A stretch of 64,000 nucleotides of DNA from positions 744,001 to 808,000 of the forward strand of contig NZ_QXQB01000003.1 of NCBI RefSeq assembly GCF_003605435.1, read 5' to 3'. This stretch comes from Paenibacillus pinisoli (GTDB lineage Bacteria; Bacillota; Bacilli; Paenibacillales; Paenibacillaceae). The position numbers and the translations under genes are program-made. The notes beneath the pieces were generated by a model. It was not told the DNA's origin. It did not search any database and was given only the letters and a program-made list of their open reading frames with translations. Shown here piece after piece: positions 34,390 to 44,800 of the stretch; the stretch's first letter is position 1; the number at the start of each line of letters is the position of its first letter.

Positions 34390-35175
34390 TTAGGCTGAAG
34401 TATGTTGATGCAGGATGCGATCCAGCCTATCTGAGAGCAGCTGAAGCAGCTGCGGGGCTTCGCTATGAATGAAGAAATGTCCGCCAGCCAGCATATGAAG
34501 CTCGAATGCCTGTCCGCTCTGCGTCTCCCATGCCTGGAGGTCGTCCTGCGGAATGCCGGAATCGGCTGTTCCGCCGAACGCGGTCAAGCCGCAAGGAAGC
34601 GGAGGGCTCTCCGCATAGACATACGTATCGCAGAGCTGCATATCCGCACGGATCGTCGGCAGATAAAGCTCCATCAGCTCATCGTTTTGCAGCAACGCCT
34701 CCGGCGTGCCATTCAACCGTCTGAGCTCTTCCTTCAGCTCATCATTGGACAGCAGATAACGTCCTTGATCCGTCCGCGGAAGCTGGACAGCCCGGAAAGC
34801 AGAGACGAACAGATGCTTGAGGCTGCCCGGAAACGGAAATACGGACTCCAGCCGCTTCGCGGACTCATAAGCAAGCATCGCACCCATGCTATGGCCGAAT
34901 AAGACGAATGGCTTGTCGCCTAAGTAAGGAATCAGAACAGCCAGCATCGGCTCGATAACCGCGTCCAGTACGCCGACCGGCTTATCCATAAATCGATTGC
35001 CGCGCCCCGGCAGCTGAATCGCAACAACCTCAATGTCCGGCGATAACGACGCCGGCCATTCCCGGTAGATCGTTGCGCTCCCTCCCGCGTATGGGAAGCA
35101 GACCAGGCGCAGGCGGGCGCCCGGATTCGGCTTCGGAATATGCAGCCAAGGGCTGTCGGTTCTCTGTGGATTCAT
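34390..35175 (-). CDS. Type II thioesterase of the hybrid cluster
   Basis: 261 residues from the ATG at 35175, preceded by GGAGAG; the upstream in-frame TTG is less likely. Alpha/beta hydrolase of the GrsT/SrfAD family: CFPYAGGS near residue 25, nucleophile motif GHSMG near 95, Asp in GTADSGIPQDD and catalytic His in AGGHFFIH near residue 235. Such enzymes remove wrong acyl groups from carrier proteins. Here the NRPS has no C-terminal thioesterase, so this protein may also release the product; that is inference. It starts 15 bases after the NRPS stop. Confidence 0.92.
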   Translation of the reverse strand: MNPQRTDSPWLHIPKPNPGARLRLVCFPYAGGSATIYREWPASLSPDIEVVAIQLPGRGNRFMDKPVGVLDAVIEPMLAVLIPYLGDKPFVLFGHSMGAMLAYESAKRLESVFPFPGSLKHLFVSAFRAVQLPRTDQGRYLLSNDELKEELRRLNGTPEALLQNDELMELYLPTIRADMQLCDTYVYAESPPLPCGLTAFGGTADSGIPQDDLQAWETQSGQAFELHMLAGGHFFIHSEAPQLLQLLSDRLDRILHQHTSA

Positions 35176-35190
35176 AACGGTTCTCTCCAA

Positions 35191-38100
35191 TCATGAAAGG
35201 GATGCGACAGGCTGTTCGTCCCAAGTCCTCATGCGCGCCGCAAGCCCTGCGATGGTCGGCTGCTCGAACAATACCCGAAGCGGCTGCGGACAGCCGGTAT
35301 CGGCCTGAAGCCTGACCATCAGTCTGACCGCCAGCAAGGAGTCACCGCCAAGCTCGAAGAAGTTGTCGAACACACTTACCGACTCCAGGTTCAGCAGCTC
35401 CCTCCAGATCGAGGCAATCCGCTCCTCCATCTCCGTTCGCGGAGGGACGGCCTCTGCCGAGCAGGCAATCTCCGCGAGCTCCACGACAGGCAGCTCCTTG
35501 CGGTTCACCTTTCCGTTCGCCGTCAGCGGGAGCGCATCCAGTACCATAAAGTAGGACGGAATCATGTAGTCAGGTAGTTTATTCGCCAGATAGCCGCGAA
35601 TCTCCTCTTGATCCATCGCCCCGTCCTGATGCAGCACCAAGTAAGCTGCCAGCCTCTGCCGGTTGCCCTCTCCCGCCACTGTCGCAACTGCCTCTCGAAT
35701 ATGCGGATGCTGCGCAAGCGCCGCTTCAATCTCCCCGAGCTCTATACGGTAGCCCTGTATTTTGACCTGGAAGTCCTCTCTACCCATAAATTCAATATTG
35801 CCGTCCGGCAGCCATCTGCCCAAATCACCGGTCCGGTAGAGGCGCTCTCCGGTTCGCGGATGAACCACGAAGCTGGCCGCAGTCTTCTCCTCGTCTCCGT
35901 AATAGCCTTGGGCGAGGCCGGTTCCTCCGATGTATAGCTGACCTGATACCCACGTCGGGCACGGTTCCATTGCCTCATTCAGCACATGCATGGTCTGGTT
36001 GCGCATCGCCTTGCCGTACGGAATGCTGGACCAGGCTGGATCGACCTCACCGATCGGGTATAGGATCGACCAGATGGAAGCCTCCGTCGCTCCGCCCAAG
36101 CTTATCAGCTCCACATCCTCGCATAATGCGCGAATCGCATCCGGCAGGGCAAGCGGAATCCAATCGCCGCTCATCAGTACAAGGCGCAGCGACTTATTAA
36201 GCCGCTCGCGCTGGCTTGAGGCGAATTCGACCAGCATATTCATTAAAGCCGGCACCGAGTTCCAGATCGTCACCCGTTCCTTGCGCATCATATAGAGCCA
36301 ATGCGCAGGATCCTTGCGATGCTCCGAATCCGGAATTATGATCGTGCCTCCCGCAGCGAGCGTCCCGAACAGGTCATAGACAGAGAGATCGAAGCTAAGC
36401 GCAGACAGAGCAAGTACCCGATCGGAGCTGGACATGCTGAATCGCTCATTCATGTCCAGCACCGTATTGACCGCGCCAAGGTGGTGGATCATAACGCCTT
36501 TCGGCTTGCCGGTCGAGCCGGATGTGTAGATGACATAAGCCAGATCCTCCGGCCGCTGCAACGACTCCAGCGGACCATCCTGCAGCCCTGCGAGCCCGTC
36601 ATAATCCAATGCAACCATGACCATATCCTCACCGAGCCAATCGAGCTTCGCCTCCAGCCATGGCTGGGTCAGCACGATACCAACCTGCCCTTGCTGAAGC
36701 AGATATTGCATGCGCTCCTTCGGCGTATCCGGATCAATCGGCAAGTAGGCTGCTCCCGACTTCAGCACGGCAAGCACAGCCGCCGCCTGCTCCCAGCCCT
36801 TCTCCATCACCACGGCAACAAGCCGGTTAGGGGCTGCCCCGTTCTTGCGAAGCTGGCGGGCATATCTGCTGCTTACCCGGTTCAGCTCGCCATAGGTTAT
36901 CTCGAACTCAGAGGTCGCAATAGCCGCTTGCTTCGGATCCCGGCGAGCTTGCTCGCAGAACAGCTCATGCAGCAACGGGTTAGTCTTACAGCTTGAGGCA
37001 GCCCTATCCGAGTAAGCCTCCTCTGCTGGCATAGCATCGGAAACAGCAGCCAAATCGCTAGACTCCACCGCGGTATCGGAGACTGCCGCTATAACCGCTT
37101 GCCCCTCTTGGCTGGCGCCTGACGCAGCCTCTCTGCCGGCGCGAATAACCCAGCCTTCATGCCAGACATCATCTTCGTTCGCGAGCCGATGCAGCAAGCC
37201 GAAATAAGCGGCGAACATCTCCTCCAGCATGCCCTCCGGGAATAACTCGCGGACGACATCCCAGTTGCAGTACAGCACCTTCTCGTCTTCCCATACGCCG
37301 CAATCGAGCCATACCTGAGACGTCTGGGTAATACTGTAGAATGGCTTCAGATCAAAGCCGCTGCTTGCGCGGTCCGGAATCGGAAGCGTAAGCGCGCTTG
37401 TAAAGACAACAGGCATGAGCGCCCGGGTCACGCCGCCCTGTGCGCGGCTCAGCTCGCGCAGCACATGAACGCCGCTCACATGATGATGCTCCAGATCGTT
37501 CCACAGCTTCTGCTGTGTCTTGCCCGCCCGGTCAACGAAGCTGATGCCGGCGGCATGATCGATCTCCAGCAGCGTCAGGGACGTGAACTCGCCCACAATA
37601 TCATGAACCTGCGGGTGAATCTGCAGCCGGTTCAAGAAGGTCAGGTTCAAGCAGAAGCTATGGTTCTTGCTCCAAGCAGCCAGCACTTCGGCGTAAGCCG
37701 ACAGCAGCACCCCGGAAGCGGTCAGACCCATGCGGGTAGCCTTGGCTTTCAAGCGGCTCCATACATCAGGGTCCAGCCGGTTGTGCAAGCGGGAGAAGTA
37801 CGGGTTCTTGAGCGAGCCCGGACTTTTTGCCATCGGAAGCTCGGGAGCCGGCGGCAAGGAAGGAATCCGTTCCTTCCAGTAGGCGAGCGAGCGCAAATAA
37901 GCGTCCGTCTCCTTCATTCGTGCCTCCGCATGCACGTAATCCCGGAATGTCAGCTCCAGCTCCGGCAATTCAGCCTCCGGATTCTGATGAAGCTTAGACA
38001 GCTCCTTCAGCAGAATGACATAGCTCCAAGCGTCGAATATTAATGCATCTGAACTGAGATGGATGCGGGCCCTGCTATGGTCAAGCAACGTGAGGCGCAG

Positions 38101-41100
38101 GTCAAAGACCGGCCATCGGTCCGTCTCCAGCATCTGATGAGACATGCTCTCCCGCAGCGCCGCCAGCGCGGATTCCGTTGACTCTGCCGAATGGCCTCGC
38201 AAGTCAAGCACGGTAATCTCATACTCAGGCACCTGCTCCAGTACCTGCTGCATGCCGTCTTCCGTCACAATGGCGCGCAGCATATCGTGGCGCTGCACCA
38301 GCCGATTCCATGCCAGCTGGAACCGGGCAGGATCGATGTGCTCAACCTCCAGTTCGTCATAGCTGTGCGTCGACACATTGCCCATCTCGAACGCTTCATT
38401 GCGCCCGATCCAATAAGCCTGCTGCACTTCCGTCAGCGGGAAAGGATCATGTCTTCCTTCGGGATCCTTCTGAAGCTCCGGCAAGGCCTGCACCGCCTCC
38501 TGATAGTATTGCTGCTGACCGCTCTTCTCCGCGATAACTGCAGCCAGCTCCGCAATGGTTGGCGCTTGGAACAGCACCTGCAGCGTCAAGTCCACCCGGA
38601 ACGCCTCGCGGATCGAAGCGATCAATTGAATCGCAAGGAGTGAATGGCCTCCGTTAACGAAGAAATCGGAGTGAATTCCCATGCGTCTCACCTGGAACAG
38701 CTCCGCCCATACGCAAGCCAGCTTCTCTTCAATAAGCGTGCGGGGCGCCGCATAGGAGCCGTCATCCTCCGACTGCAAGGTCGGAGCAGGCAAGGCGGCT
38801 CGGTCGATCTTCCCGTTCGCCGTCAGAGGAAGCTCCTCCATGACGACGAAGGAAGCCGGCACCATGTAATCCGGCAAGCTTAGCTTGACAGCGCTCCGGA
38901 GCCTGTCCGTATTGATGCTCATGCCCGTCTCGGGAACGACCCAAGCCGCCAGCATCCGGTTCTCCCAGACTTGCACGACACATTCCTTGACCGATGAGTC
39001 ACGGATAAGCGCCGTCTCGATCTCTCCCAGCTCAATCCGGTAGCCGCGCAGCTTCACCTGATTGTCCATGCGGTCCAGCAGCTCGATATTCCCATCCGGG
39101 AGGTACTTCGCCCTATCCCCCGTCCGATAGACCAGCATTCCCTCATGTCCGGGAATCGGATGCGGAATGAAGCGTTCCGCCGTCAGAGCGGGGCGGTTCC
39201 AGTAGCCGCGGGCCAAGCCGCGTCCTCCAATATAGAGCTCACCCGGCACGCCGACAGGAACAGGCTGCTGATCCGCATCCAGCACATAAGCCTGCTGGTT
39301 CGGAAAAGGCCTTCCGATCGGGATAAGCTGATTCGGCGACATCGAGGCAGCATCGCCTTCAAAATATGTACTGTCGATGGTCGCTTCCGTCAGACCGTAA
39401 GAATTGATCAGGCGTGTATCCGGCCCGCAGAAACGTCTGTAGTGCTTATACTCATGTACGTACCACCGGTCCGAGCCGATACACAGCACACGCATGAAAT
39501 CCAGCTTTTGCCCCGTTGTCTCCAAGTAACGGATCAAATTCCGGAATACCGCAGGCACGAACTCGGCGGCATCGACCCGCTCCTTCTTCATCAGCTCAAG
39601 CAGGCGGGGAGCGTCCAGCATCGTATCCTTCTTGAGCAGCACAAGCTTGGCTCCGGAGCATAACGCCCTGACCCAATCTCCTGTGAAGACATCAAAAGAA
39701 AAGCTTGCCAGCTGCAAGTGAACTTTCGCATCCGTCTTCAGCCGGTACGCCTCTTCCCAGCCAAAATAAGCGTTCACAAGGCTTGCATGGCTTACCATTG
39801 TTCCTTTCGGCTGGCCCGTCGTTCCCGACGTGTAGATCAGATAAGCCAAATCCTCATCCTTAGTGTCCGGCTGAGTCAGCCGTCTTGTCTCCTCTCCCGG
39901 TGTTGCCGTCTGCTCCGCATCAAGCAGGAATAGGGCTAACCCGCCTCCAGCAAATCTGTCTGCGAGAACTTGCTGCGTCAGCATAACAGACAGCTGGGCA
40001 TCCTCCACCATGTAGGCAATTCGCTCTGCCGGATAATCGGGGTCGACGGGCACATAGGCACCGCCTGCCTTCAGAATCGCCAGCACGCCTGCAATCATGT
40101 CCAGAGACCGCTCGACGCATATGCCGACGCGGGATCCCTGGGCGATGCCCATTTCCTGGAGTTTCAGCGCAATGCCATTCGCCCGCACGTCCAACTCCCT
40201 GTACGTGAGCGACTCGCCTTCCATCGTGACAGCTGTGCCATTCGGAAGCCTTGCAGCCTGGCGTTCGAACAAATGATGGATCGCCGCAACCCGCTCATAC
40301 GGCCTGGATGTGCGATTCCAATCTGTCAGCATCCGCTCCCGCTCCGCTGCCCCGAGCAGCGGCAATTCAGCGATACGGCAGCTCTCGCCGCCCGCGACCG
40401 CCTCCGCCAGCACTTGGAAGTGCTCCGCCATGCGGACGATGCGGTCGCGGTCGTACAGGTCTGTATTATATTCAAATATGCAAGTAGGGCCGTCCGGACC
40501 TTCGAAAATATCAAGGGATAAATCAAATTTGGATGTGCCGCCGTCTATAGCTTCATATGTAATGGAACGATCCCCTGTCCGGATAGGCGGAAGGGCGTTC
40601 TGGTAGGTGAACAATACTTGGAACAATGGATTATGGCTCAAGTTTCGATCCGGCTTTATCGCTTCGACCAGCCGGTCGAACGGCACGTCCTGATTCTCGT
40701 AAGCGCTCAATGCTGTCTTGCGCACCTCGCCGAGCAGATCGGCAAAGGTCTGATCGCCGGAGATGCCCGTCCGCAGCGGCAGCGTATTGACGAATACGCC
40801 GATTGCATGCTCGGTATGAGGCAGATGGCGGCCGGAGATCGGAAACCCTACGATAATATCGGATACGCCCGTATAGCGGTAAAGCAGCACCTTGAACAGC
40901 GACAGCAAGGTCATGAACAGCGTAGCCTCATGCTCCCGGCTATAGCTCTTCAGCGCATCATACAGCTCTCGCGGCAGCACCAGCGTATGCATCGACCCGC
41001 GGAAGGTCTGCACCGGTGGTCTAGGCCTGTCTGCCGGCAGCTCCAGAACGGGAAGCCCGCCTGCCAGATGGTCCTTCCAATAGGCAAGTTGCCGCTGCTG

Positions 41101-41808
41101 CAGCTCCTGGCTCGCCCGCTCCCGCTGGGCATATACATAATCCGCATATTGGGTTGCCGGCTGAGGAAGCGCCGACAGTTCGCCTCCCGATAACAGCGTG
41201 TCATAGATGGATGACAGCTCCCGAATGAATACGCCAAGCGACCAGCCGTCGAATATGATGTGATGCATGGTGAACACGAGCCGGTATTCCTGGTCCTCCA
41301 GCCGGATAAGCGTCGCCCACCAGAGCGGTCCGATTCTAAGATCGCATGGACGCTGCACATCATTACTCACGATCCGCTCCGCCTCCGCAAGCCGCACTTC
41401 CTCCGGCCATGTCCGAAGATCGACGGAGCGCAGCGTTACCTTAGGCGAAGGCGCTACGATCTGTACGGGTCTGCCTTCATCGCCAAGACGGAACGATGTA
41501 CGAAGCACTTCATGCCTGCGCGTCATCTCCATTAAGCTCTCCGACAACAGCCCTTCCTCCCACTCTCCGAAGAGCCGGAAGGCGGAAGGAATATTGTAGA
41601 ACGGGCTGTGCGGGTCCAGCTCCTGCAGGAACCACAGGCGCTGCTGCGTGAAGGAGAGCGGGATCGCTTCTCCCGTCCGCGCTCTTGCCGGAGCAGGCTC
41701 TGCCGCTTCCGCTGCCTCCCCGGCTTTCTTTTTCTTAATCGCTTCCAGCAATTGAAGCCTCTTCTCGGGCGGCAACGCTGCCAGCTTGTCCGTCAACTTC
41801 TCATTCAT
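35191..41808 (-). CDS. NRPS, C-A(Orn)-PCP-Cy-A(Cys)-PCP
   Basis: 2205 residues, two modules. N-terminal helical docking-like segment (about 1-45). Condensation domain with HHIIFDG at 181. A1 with core YTSGTTGQPKG near 658; pocket residues read D-V-G-E-C-G-S-I-D-K, one change from the bacitracin-type ornithine code. PCP1 GGHSL near 1053. Then a heterocyclisation domain: opening FPLTEVQQAYWIGR and the DxxxxDxxS motif DALIFDAWS near 1253 instead of HHxxxDG. A2 (YTSGSTGKPKG near 1761) has pocket D-L-Y-N-L-S-L-I-W-K, the cysteine code. PCP2 GGDSLL near 2154 ends the protein; no TE, reductase or oxidase domain. Predicted step: load acyl from the PKS, add Orn, then Cys with cyclisation to thiazoline. 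Its ATG overlaps the PKS stop (ATGA). Pocket residues were extracted by eye. Confidence 0.95.
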   Translation of the reverse strand: MNEKLTDKLAALPPEKRLQLLEAIKKKKAGEAAEAAEPAPARARTGEAIPLSFTQQRLWFLQELDPHSPFYNIPSAFRLFGEWEEGLLSESLMEMTRRHEVLRTSFRLGDEGRPVQIVAPSPKVTLRSVDLRTWPEEVRLAEAERIVSNDVQRPCDLRIGPLWWATLIRLEDQEYRLVFTMHHIIFDGWSLGVFIRELSSIYDTLLSGGELSALPQPATQYADYVYAQRERASQELQQRQLAYWKDHLAGGLPVLELPADRPRPPVQTFRGSMHTLVLPRELYDALKSYSREHEATLFMTLLSLFKVLLYRYTGVSDIIVGFPISGRHLPHTEHAIGVFVNTLPLRTGISGDQTFADLLGEVRKTALSAYENQDVPFDRLVEAIKPDRNLSHNPLFQVLFTYQNALPPIRTGDRSITYEAIDGGTSKFDLSLDIFEGPDGPTCIFEYNTDLYDRDRIVRMAEHFQVLAEAVAGGESCRIAELPLLGAAERERMLTDWNRTSRPYERVAAIHHLFERQAARLPNGTAVTMEGESLTYRELDVRANGIALKLQEMGIAQGSRVGICVERSLDMIAGVLAILKAGGAYVPVDPDYPAERIAYMVEDAQLSVMLTQQVLADRFAGGGLALFLLDAEQTATPGEETRRLTQPDTKDEDLAYLIYTSGTTGQPKGTMVSHASLVNAYFGWEEAYRLKTDAKVHLQLASFSFDVFTGDWVRALCSGAKLVLLKKDTMLDAPRLLELMKKERVDAAEFVPAVFRNLIRYLETTGQKLDFMRVLCIGSDRWYVHEYKHYRRFCGPDTRLINSYGLTEATIDSTYFEGDAASMSPNQLIPIGRPFPNQQAYVLDADQQPVPVGVPGELYIGGRGLARGYWNRPALTAERFIPHPIPGHEGMLVYRTGDRAKYLPDGNIELLDRMDNQVKLRGYRIELGEIETALIRDSSVKECVVQVWENRMLAAWVVPETGMSINTDRLRSAVKLSLPDYMVPASFVVMEELPLTANGKIDRAALPAPTLQSEDDGSYAAPRTLIEEKLACVWAELFQVRRMGIHSDFFVNGGHSLLAIQLIASIREAFRVDLTLQVLFQAPTIAELAAVIAEKSGQQQYYQEAVQALPELQKDPEGRHDPFPLTEVQQAYWIGRNEAFEMGNVSTHSYDELEVEHIDPARFQLAWNRLVQRHDMLRAIVTEDGMQQVLEQVPEYEITVLDLRGHSAESTESALAALRESMSHQMLETDRWPVFDLRLTLLDHSRARIHLSSDALIFDAWSYVILLKELSKLHQNPEAELPELELTFRDYVHAEARMKETDAYLRSLAYWKERIPSLPPAPELPMAKSPGSLKNPYFSRLHNRLDPDVWSRLKAKATRMGLTASGVLLSAYAEVLAAWSKNHSFCLNLTFLNRLQIHPQVHDIVGEFTSLTLLEIDHAAGISFVDRAGKTQQKLWNDLEHHHVSGVHVLRELSRAQGGVTRALMPVVFTSALTLPIPDRASSGFDLKPFYSITQTSQVWLDCGVWEDEKVLYCNWDVVRELFPEGMLEEMFAAYFGLLHRLANEDDVWHEGWVIRAGREAASGASQEGQAVIAAVSDTAVESSDLAAVSDAMPAEEAYSDRAASSCKTNPLLHELFCEQARRDPKQAAIATSEFEITYGELNRVSSRYARQLRKNGAAPNRLVAVVMEKGWEQAAAVLAVLKSGAAYLPIDPDTPKERMQYLLQQGQVGIVLTQPWLEAKLDWLGEDMVMVALDYDGLAGLQDGPLESLQRPEDLAYVIYTSGSTGKPKGVMIHHLGAVNTVLDMNERFSMSSSDRVLALSALSFDLSVYDLFGTLAAGGTIIIPDSEHRKDPAHWLYMMRKERVTIWNSVPALMNMLVEFASSQRERLNKSLRLVLMSGDWIPLALPDAIRALCEDVELISLGGATEASIWSILYPIGEVDPAWSSIPYGKAMRNQTMHVLNEAMEPCPTWVSGQLYIGGTGLAQGYYGDEEKTAASFVVHPRTGERLYRTGDLGRWLPDGNIEFMGREDFQVKIQGYRIELGEIEAALAQHPHIREAVATVAGEGNRQRLAAYLVLHQDGAMDQEEIRGYLANKLPDYMIPSYFMVLDALPLTANGKVNRKELPVVELAEIACSAEAVPPRTEMEERIASIWRELLNLESVSVFDNFFELGGDSLLAVRLMVRLQADTGCPQPLRVLFEQPTIAGLAARMRTWDEQPVASLS

Positions 41809-44800
41809 TCCATAGGCCCCCTGCCGGCTGCAACCTCTTGAAGCAGGGCTTCCACCTCTTCCAATGAGAGGGAATCTGCTTCCGATAGCAGCTCCTTCAA
41901 ATCTGCATCCAACTCCTTCATTTCGTCCGCCAGCTGAGAGAGGAGCATAGCTGTCAGCTGCGACACGCTTGAGCCTTTCAGCAATTCGACGACGGCGACG
42001 CTCGTGCCCAAATTCGATTCAATCCGATTCTTCATCTCAATGGCCATCATCGAATCCAGACCCCAGATGCTAAGCGGCTGTTCAGGCGACAGCTGCGACC
42101 GGTTGATTCGCAGAATGCCCGATACCGCTTCCATCAAATACTCCTCCAGCAAACGGTACCGCTCATCGGCGACGGAAGCCCCTTCGAGCCGGCTCCGTAT
42201 ACCGGCTTGTCCATCGTGCCTGCCCCCTGCTTGCCTGTCCTCCCCGGTCTGTGCCGACAGGCGTTCCAGCATGATCGGGGCGATTCCCATCGGGAAGTTC
42301 TTCTCCGCTACAACCGGCCAGTCGGCAGCCAGCACCGTCGCCTGGGAGAGCCTCTGGCCGAGCAGATGCTCCATTGCCTCCAGGCCTTGCGTATTGCTCA
42401 TCGGGTAAAAGCCCCGATTGCCGAAGAACTCAACCAGATCGAGCTGAGTAGCCATGCCAATCTCGCCCCATGGCCCCCAGTTGATGCTGAGCCCCGGCAA
42501 GCCAAGCGATCGCCGATGATGCGCCAGCGCGTCGAGAAAGGCGTTGCCCGCCGAATAGTTCGCCTGCCCCGGCGATACGACCACCGATGCCAGCGATGAG
42601 AACAGGACGAAGAAATCGAGAGGCGCGTCCGCGAACTGGCGATGCAGATTCCACGCCCCCGCGACCTTCGGCCGCAGCACATCGCTGAATTGCCCTTTCG
42701 TCATCTGAACGAGCAGCTGCGGCTCCGCCACGCCGGCTGCATGGATGATTCCGCGCACCTCAGGCCAACCCTCCAGCTCATACGTCTGCATGAACTCGGC
42801 GAGCTGCCCGGCATCGGCAACGTCCAGCGCAGCTACATGCACCGACGCTCCCATCGCTTCCAGCTCGCGTACCGCCGCAATGCGCTTGGCCGCTGGCGCA
42901 TGATCCCGCTGCGCAGCCTTCCATTGCGCGCGCGGCGGCAGCTGCTCGCGGCCGGCCAAAATAATCCGGCGCGCCCCGCGCTCCACCATCCACTTCGCGA
43001 CAAGCTGGCCGAGGCCGCCGAAGCCGCCTGTAATCAAGTAGCTGCCGTCGGGACGCAGCTTCGCCGGAATCCTCGCCATTGGAGCGCATTCCTGGAGCCT
43101 TGCGATATATCTCTCTCCGCCCCGGAAGGCCACTTGATCCTCGCCGTCCGAGCGGAACATTTCCTCCACCAGCATATCCATGCAGAGCTTCTCCGTATCG
43201 ATAATCCCGCCCCATATATCCTGATGCTCCTGATGCCCAAGCGTCCTCGCCAGCCCCCATAGCATTGACTGATGGATCGCAAGACCGCGGACGCCAGGCT
43301 GAACAGGCTGGCTGTCGCTTGTCACGAGCCACAGCTTCGGCTTCCTTCGCCAGCTGCGCGCGGCAACGGCCTGCACCAGATGCATGACCGCAATGACCCC
43401 CTGCCGCTCTGCCTCCAGCAGCTCCGCTTGATTCGCTTCTTCTCCATGGTCCGCATTCAAGCTCCATAGATGGATAACACCGCGAATGTCCGCTTCTTCG
43501 CCCGCGCATACCGATTCCAGAAGGCGAATAAAATCGTCAGGCGATGCCGGATTAACTCCGTATTGGCCAAGCGGCTCATCAGCCCGGTACTCTACCTCCG
43601 GGTATATCCGAATACAAGCCGCGCCTCGTCCGGCAAGCTCGCCGGCAAGCTTCTCTCCAGCACCATGCCGGTCCATGAACAGCAGCCAGCGTTCACCCGA
43701 TTGCTGATCTTCTATTGCCTCGGACGGAAGCCGTTCCTGACGTACCCAGTTCAGCTCGTACAGCCCTTGCGGCTTATTCAGAGCAGCCGATTCGTCCCGC
43801 AGCGAGACGGCGCGGCAGCCTTGAATATCCAGAATAAGATTGCCCTCTCCATCCATCAGCCGGATGTCGCCAAGCAGTCCGGAAGCATCCTGCTCCGAGA
43901 TCGCGGCATGAATCCACATCTCATCCGAGAGCCGGCGATAGACATGGCCCCGCGCAACTCCGACCGGCATGTATACCGACGAAGCTTGCGGATCAATCGG
44001 CAGCGCGGCCGCCATAACCTGGAAGCATACATCGAGCACGGCGGGATGCACCCGGTAGTCGGGCAGCTCCGCCGACAGACTGTTCGGCACTTGTACTCTA
44101 GCCAGCGCTTCGCTGCGGCCTTGCCATAATTGGCTAATCCCCTGGAACGTTACGCCATACTGAAGTCCCATTGTTTTGAAATGGCTGTAACAATCCTCGC
44201 GGGCGATTTCATTCCCGCAGCGTTCCCGCAACAACTGCAAACTAACGGCCTGCTCTTCGCTATAGTAAGGCCGGACGGAGCCCTCCGCATGGAGTGTCCA
44301 CTCCGTGTCATCCCGGCTGCTGAATATGCTGAATCGGGAGGCTTCGGGATCGACTGTCAGGCGAAGCTTGACCGTCTCTCCCTCCCCGATAAAGAGAGCC
44401 TTTTTGAATGCGATTGATTCGGTGTGAAGGACGCCCGCTTCCTCGCCGTACAGCTCCTTCGTCGCAGCAAGCCCCATCTCGACATAACCCGCTCCCGGAA
44501 ATACAACCGCATTCTGAATGCGGTGGTCGTCCAGAAATGGAAGGCGGCGGGTATCCAGCTCCACCTCCCATGTAGGGAAAGGCGACGGCAGCCTGCGTCC
44601 GAGCAGCGGATGGGAAGGCACCCCGATCCGGTCCTGCTCCGATAATGCCGATTCATGCCAATAGCGCTGGCGCTGCCAAGGATAAGACGGGTAGGGGACA
44701 AACGGCTTCTTGCCTGGGTACAGGGCGTCCCAGTTAATCTCGTAGCCGAACTCGTACAGCAGGCCGAGCGACTCCAGCACCGTTCTCCGCTCCGAGGCGC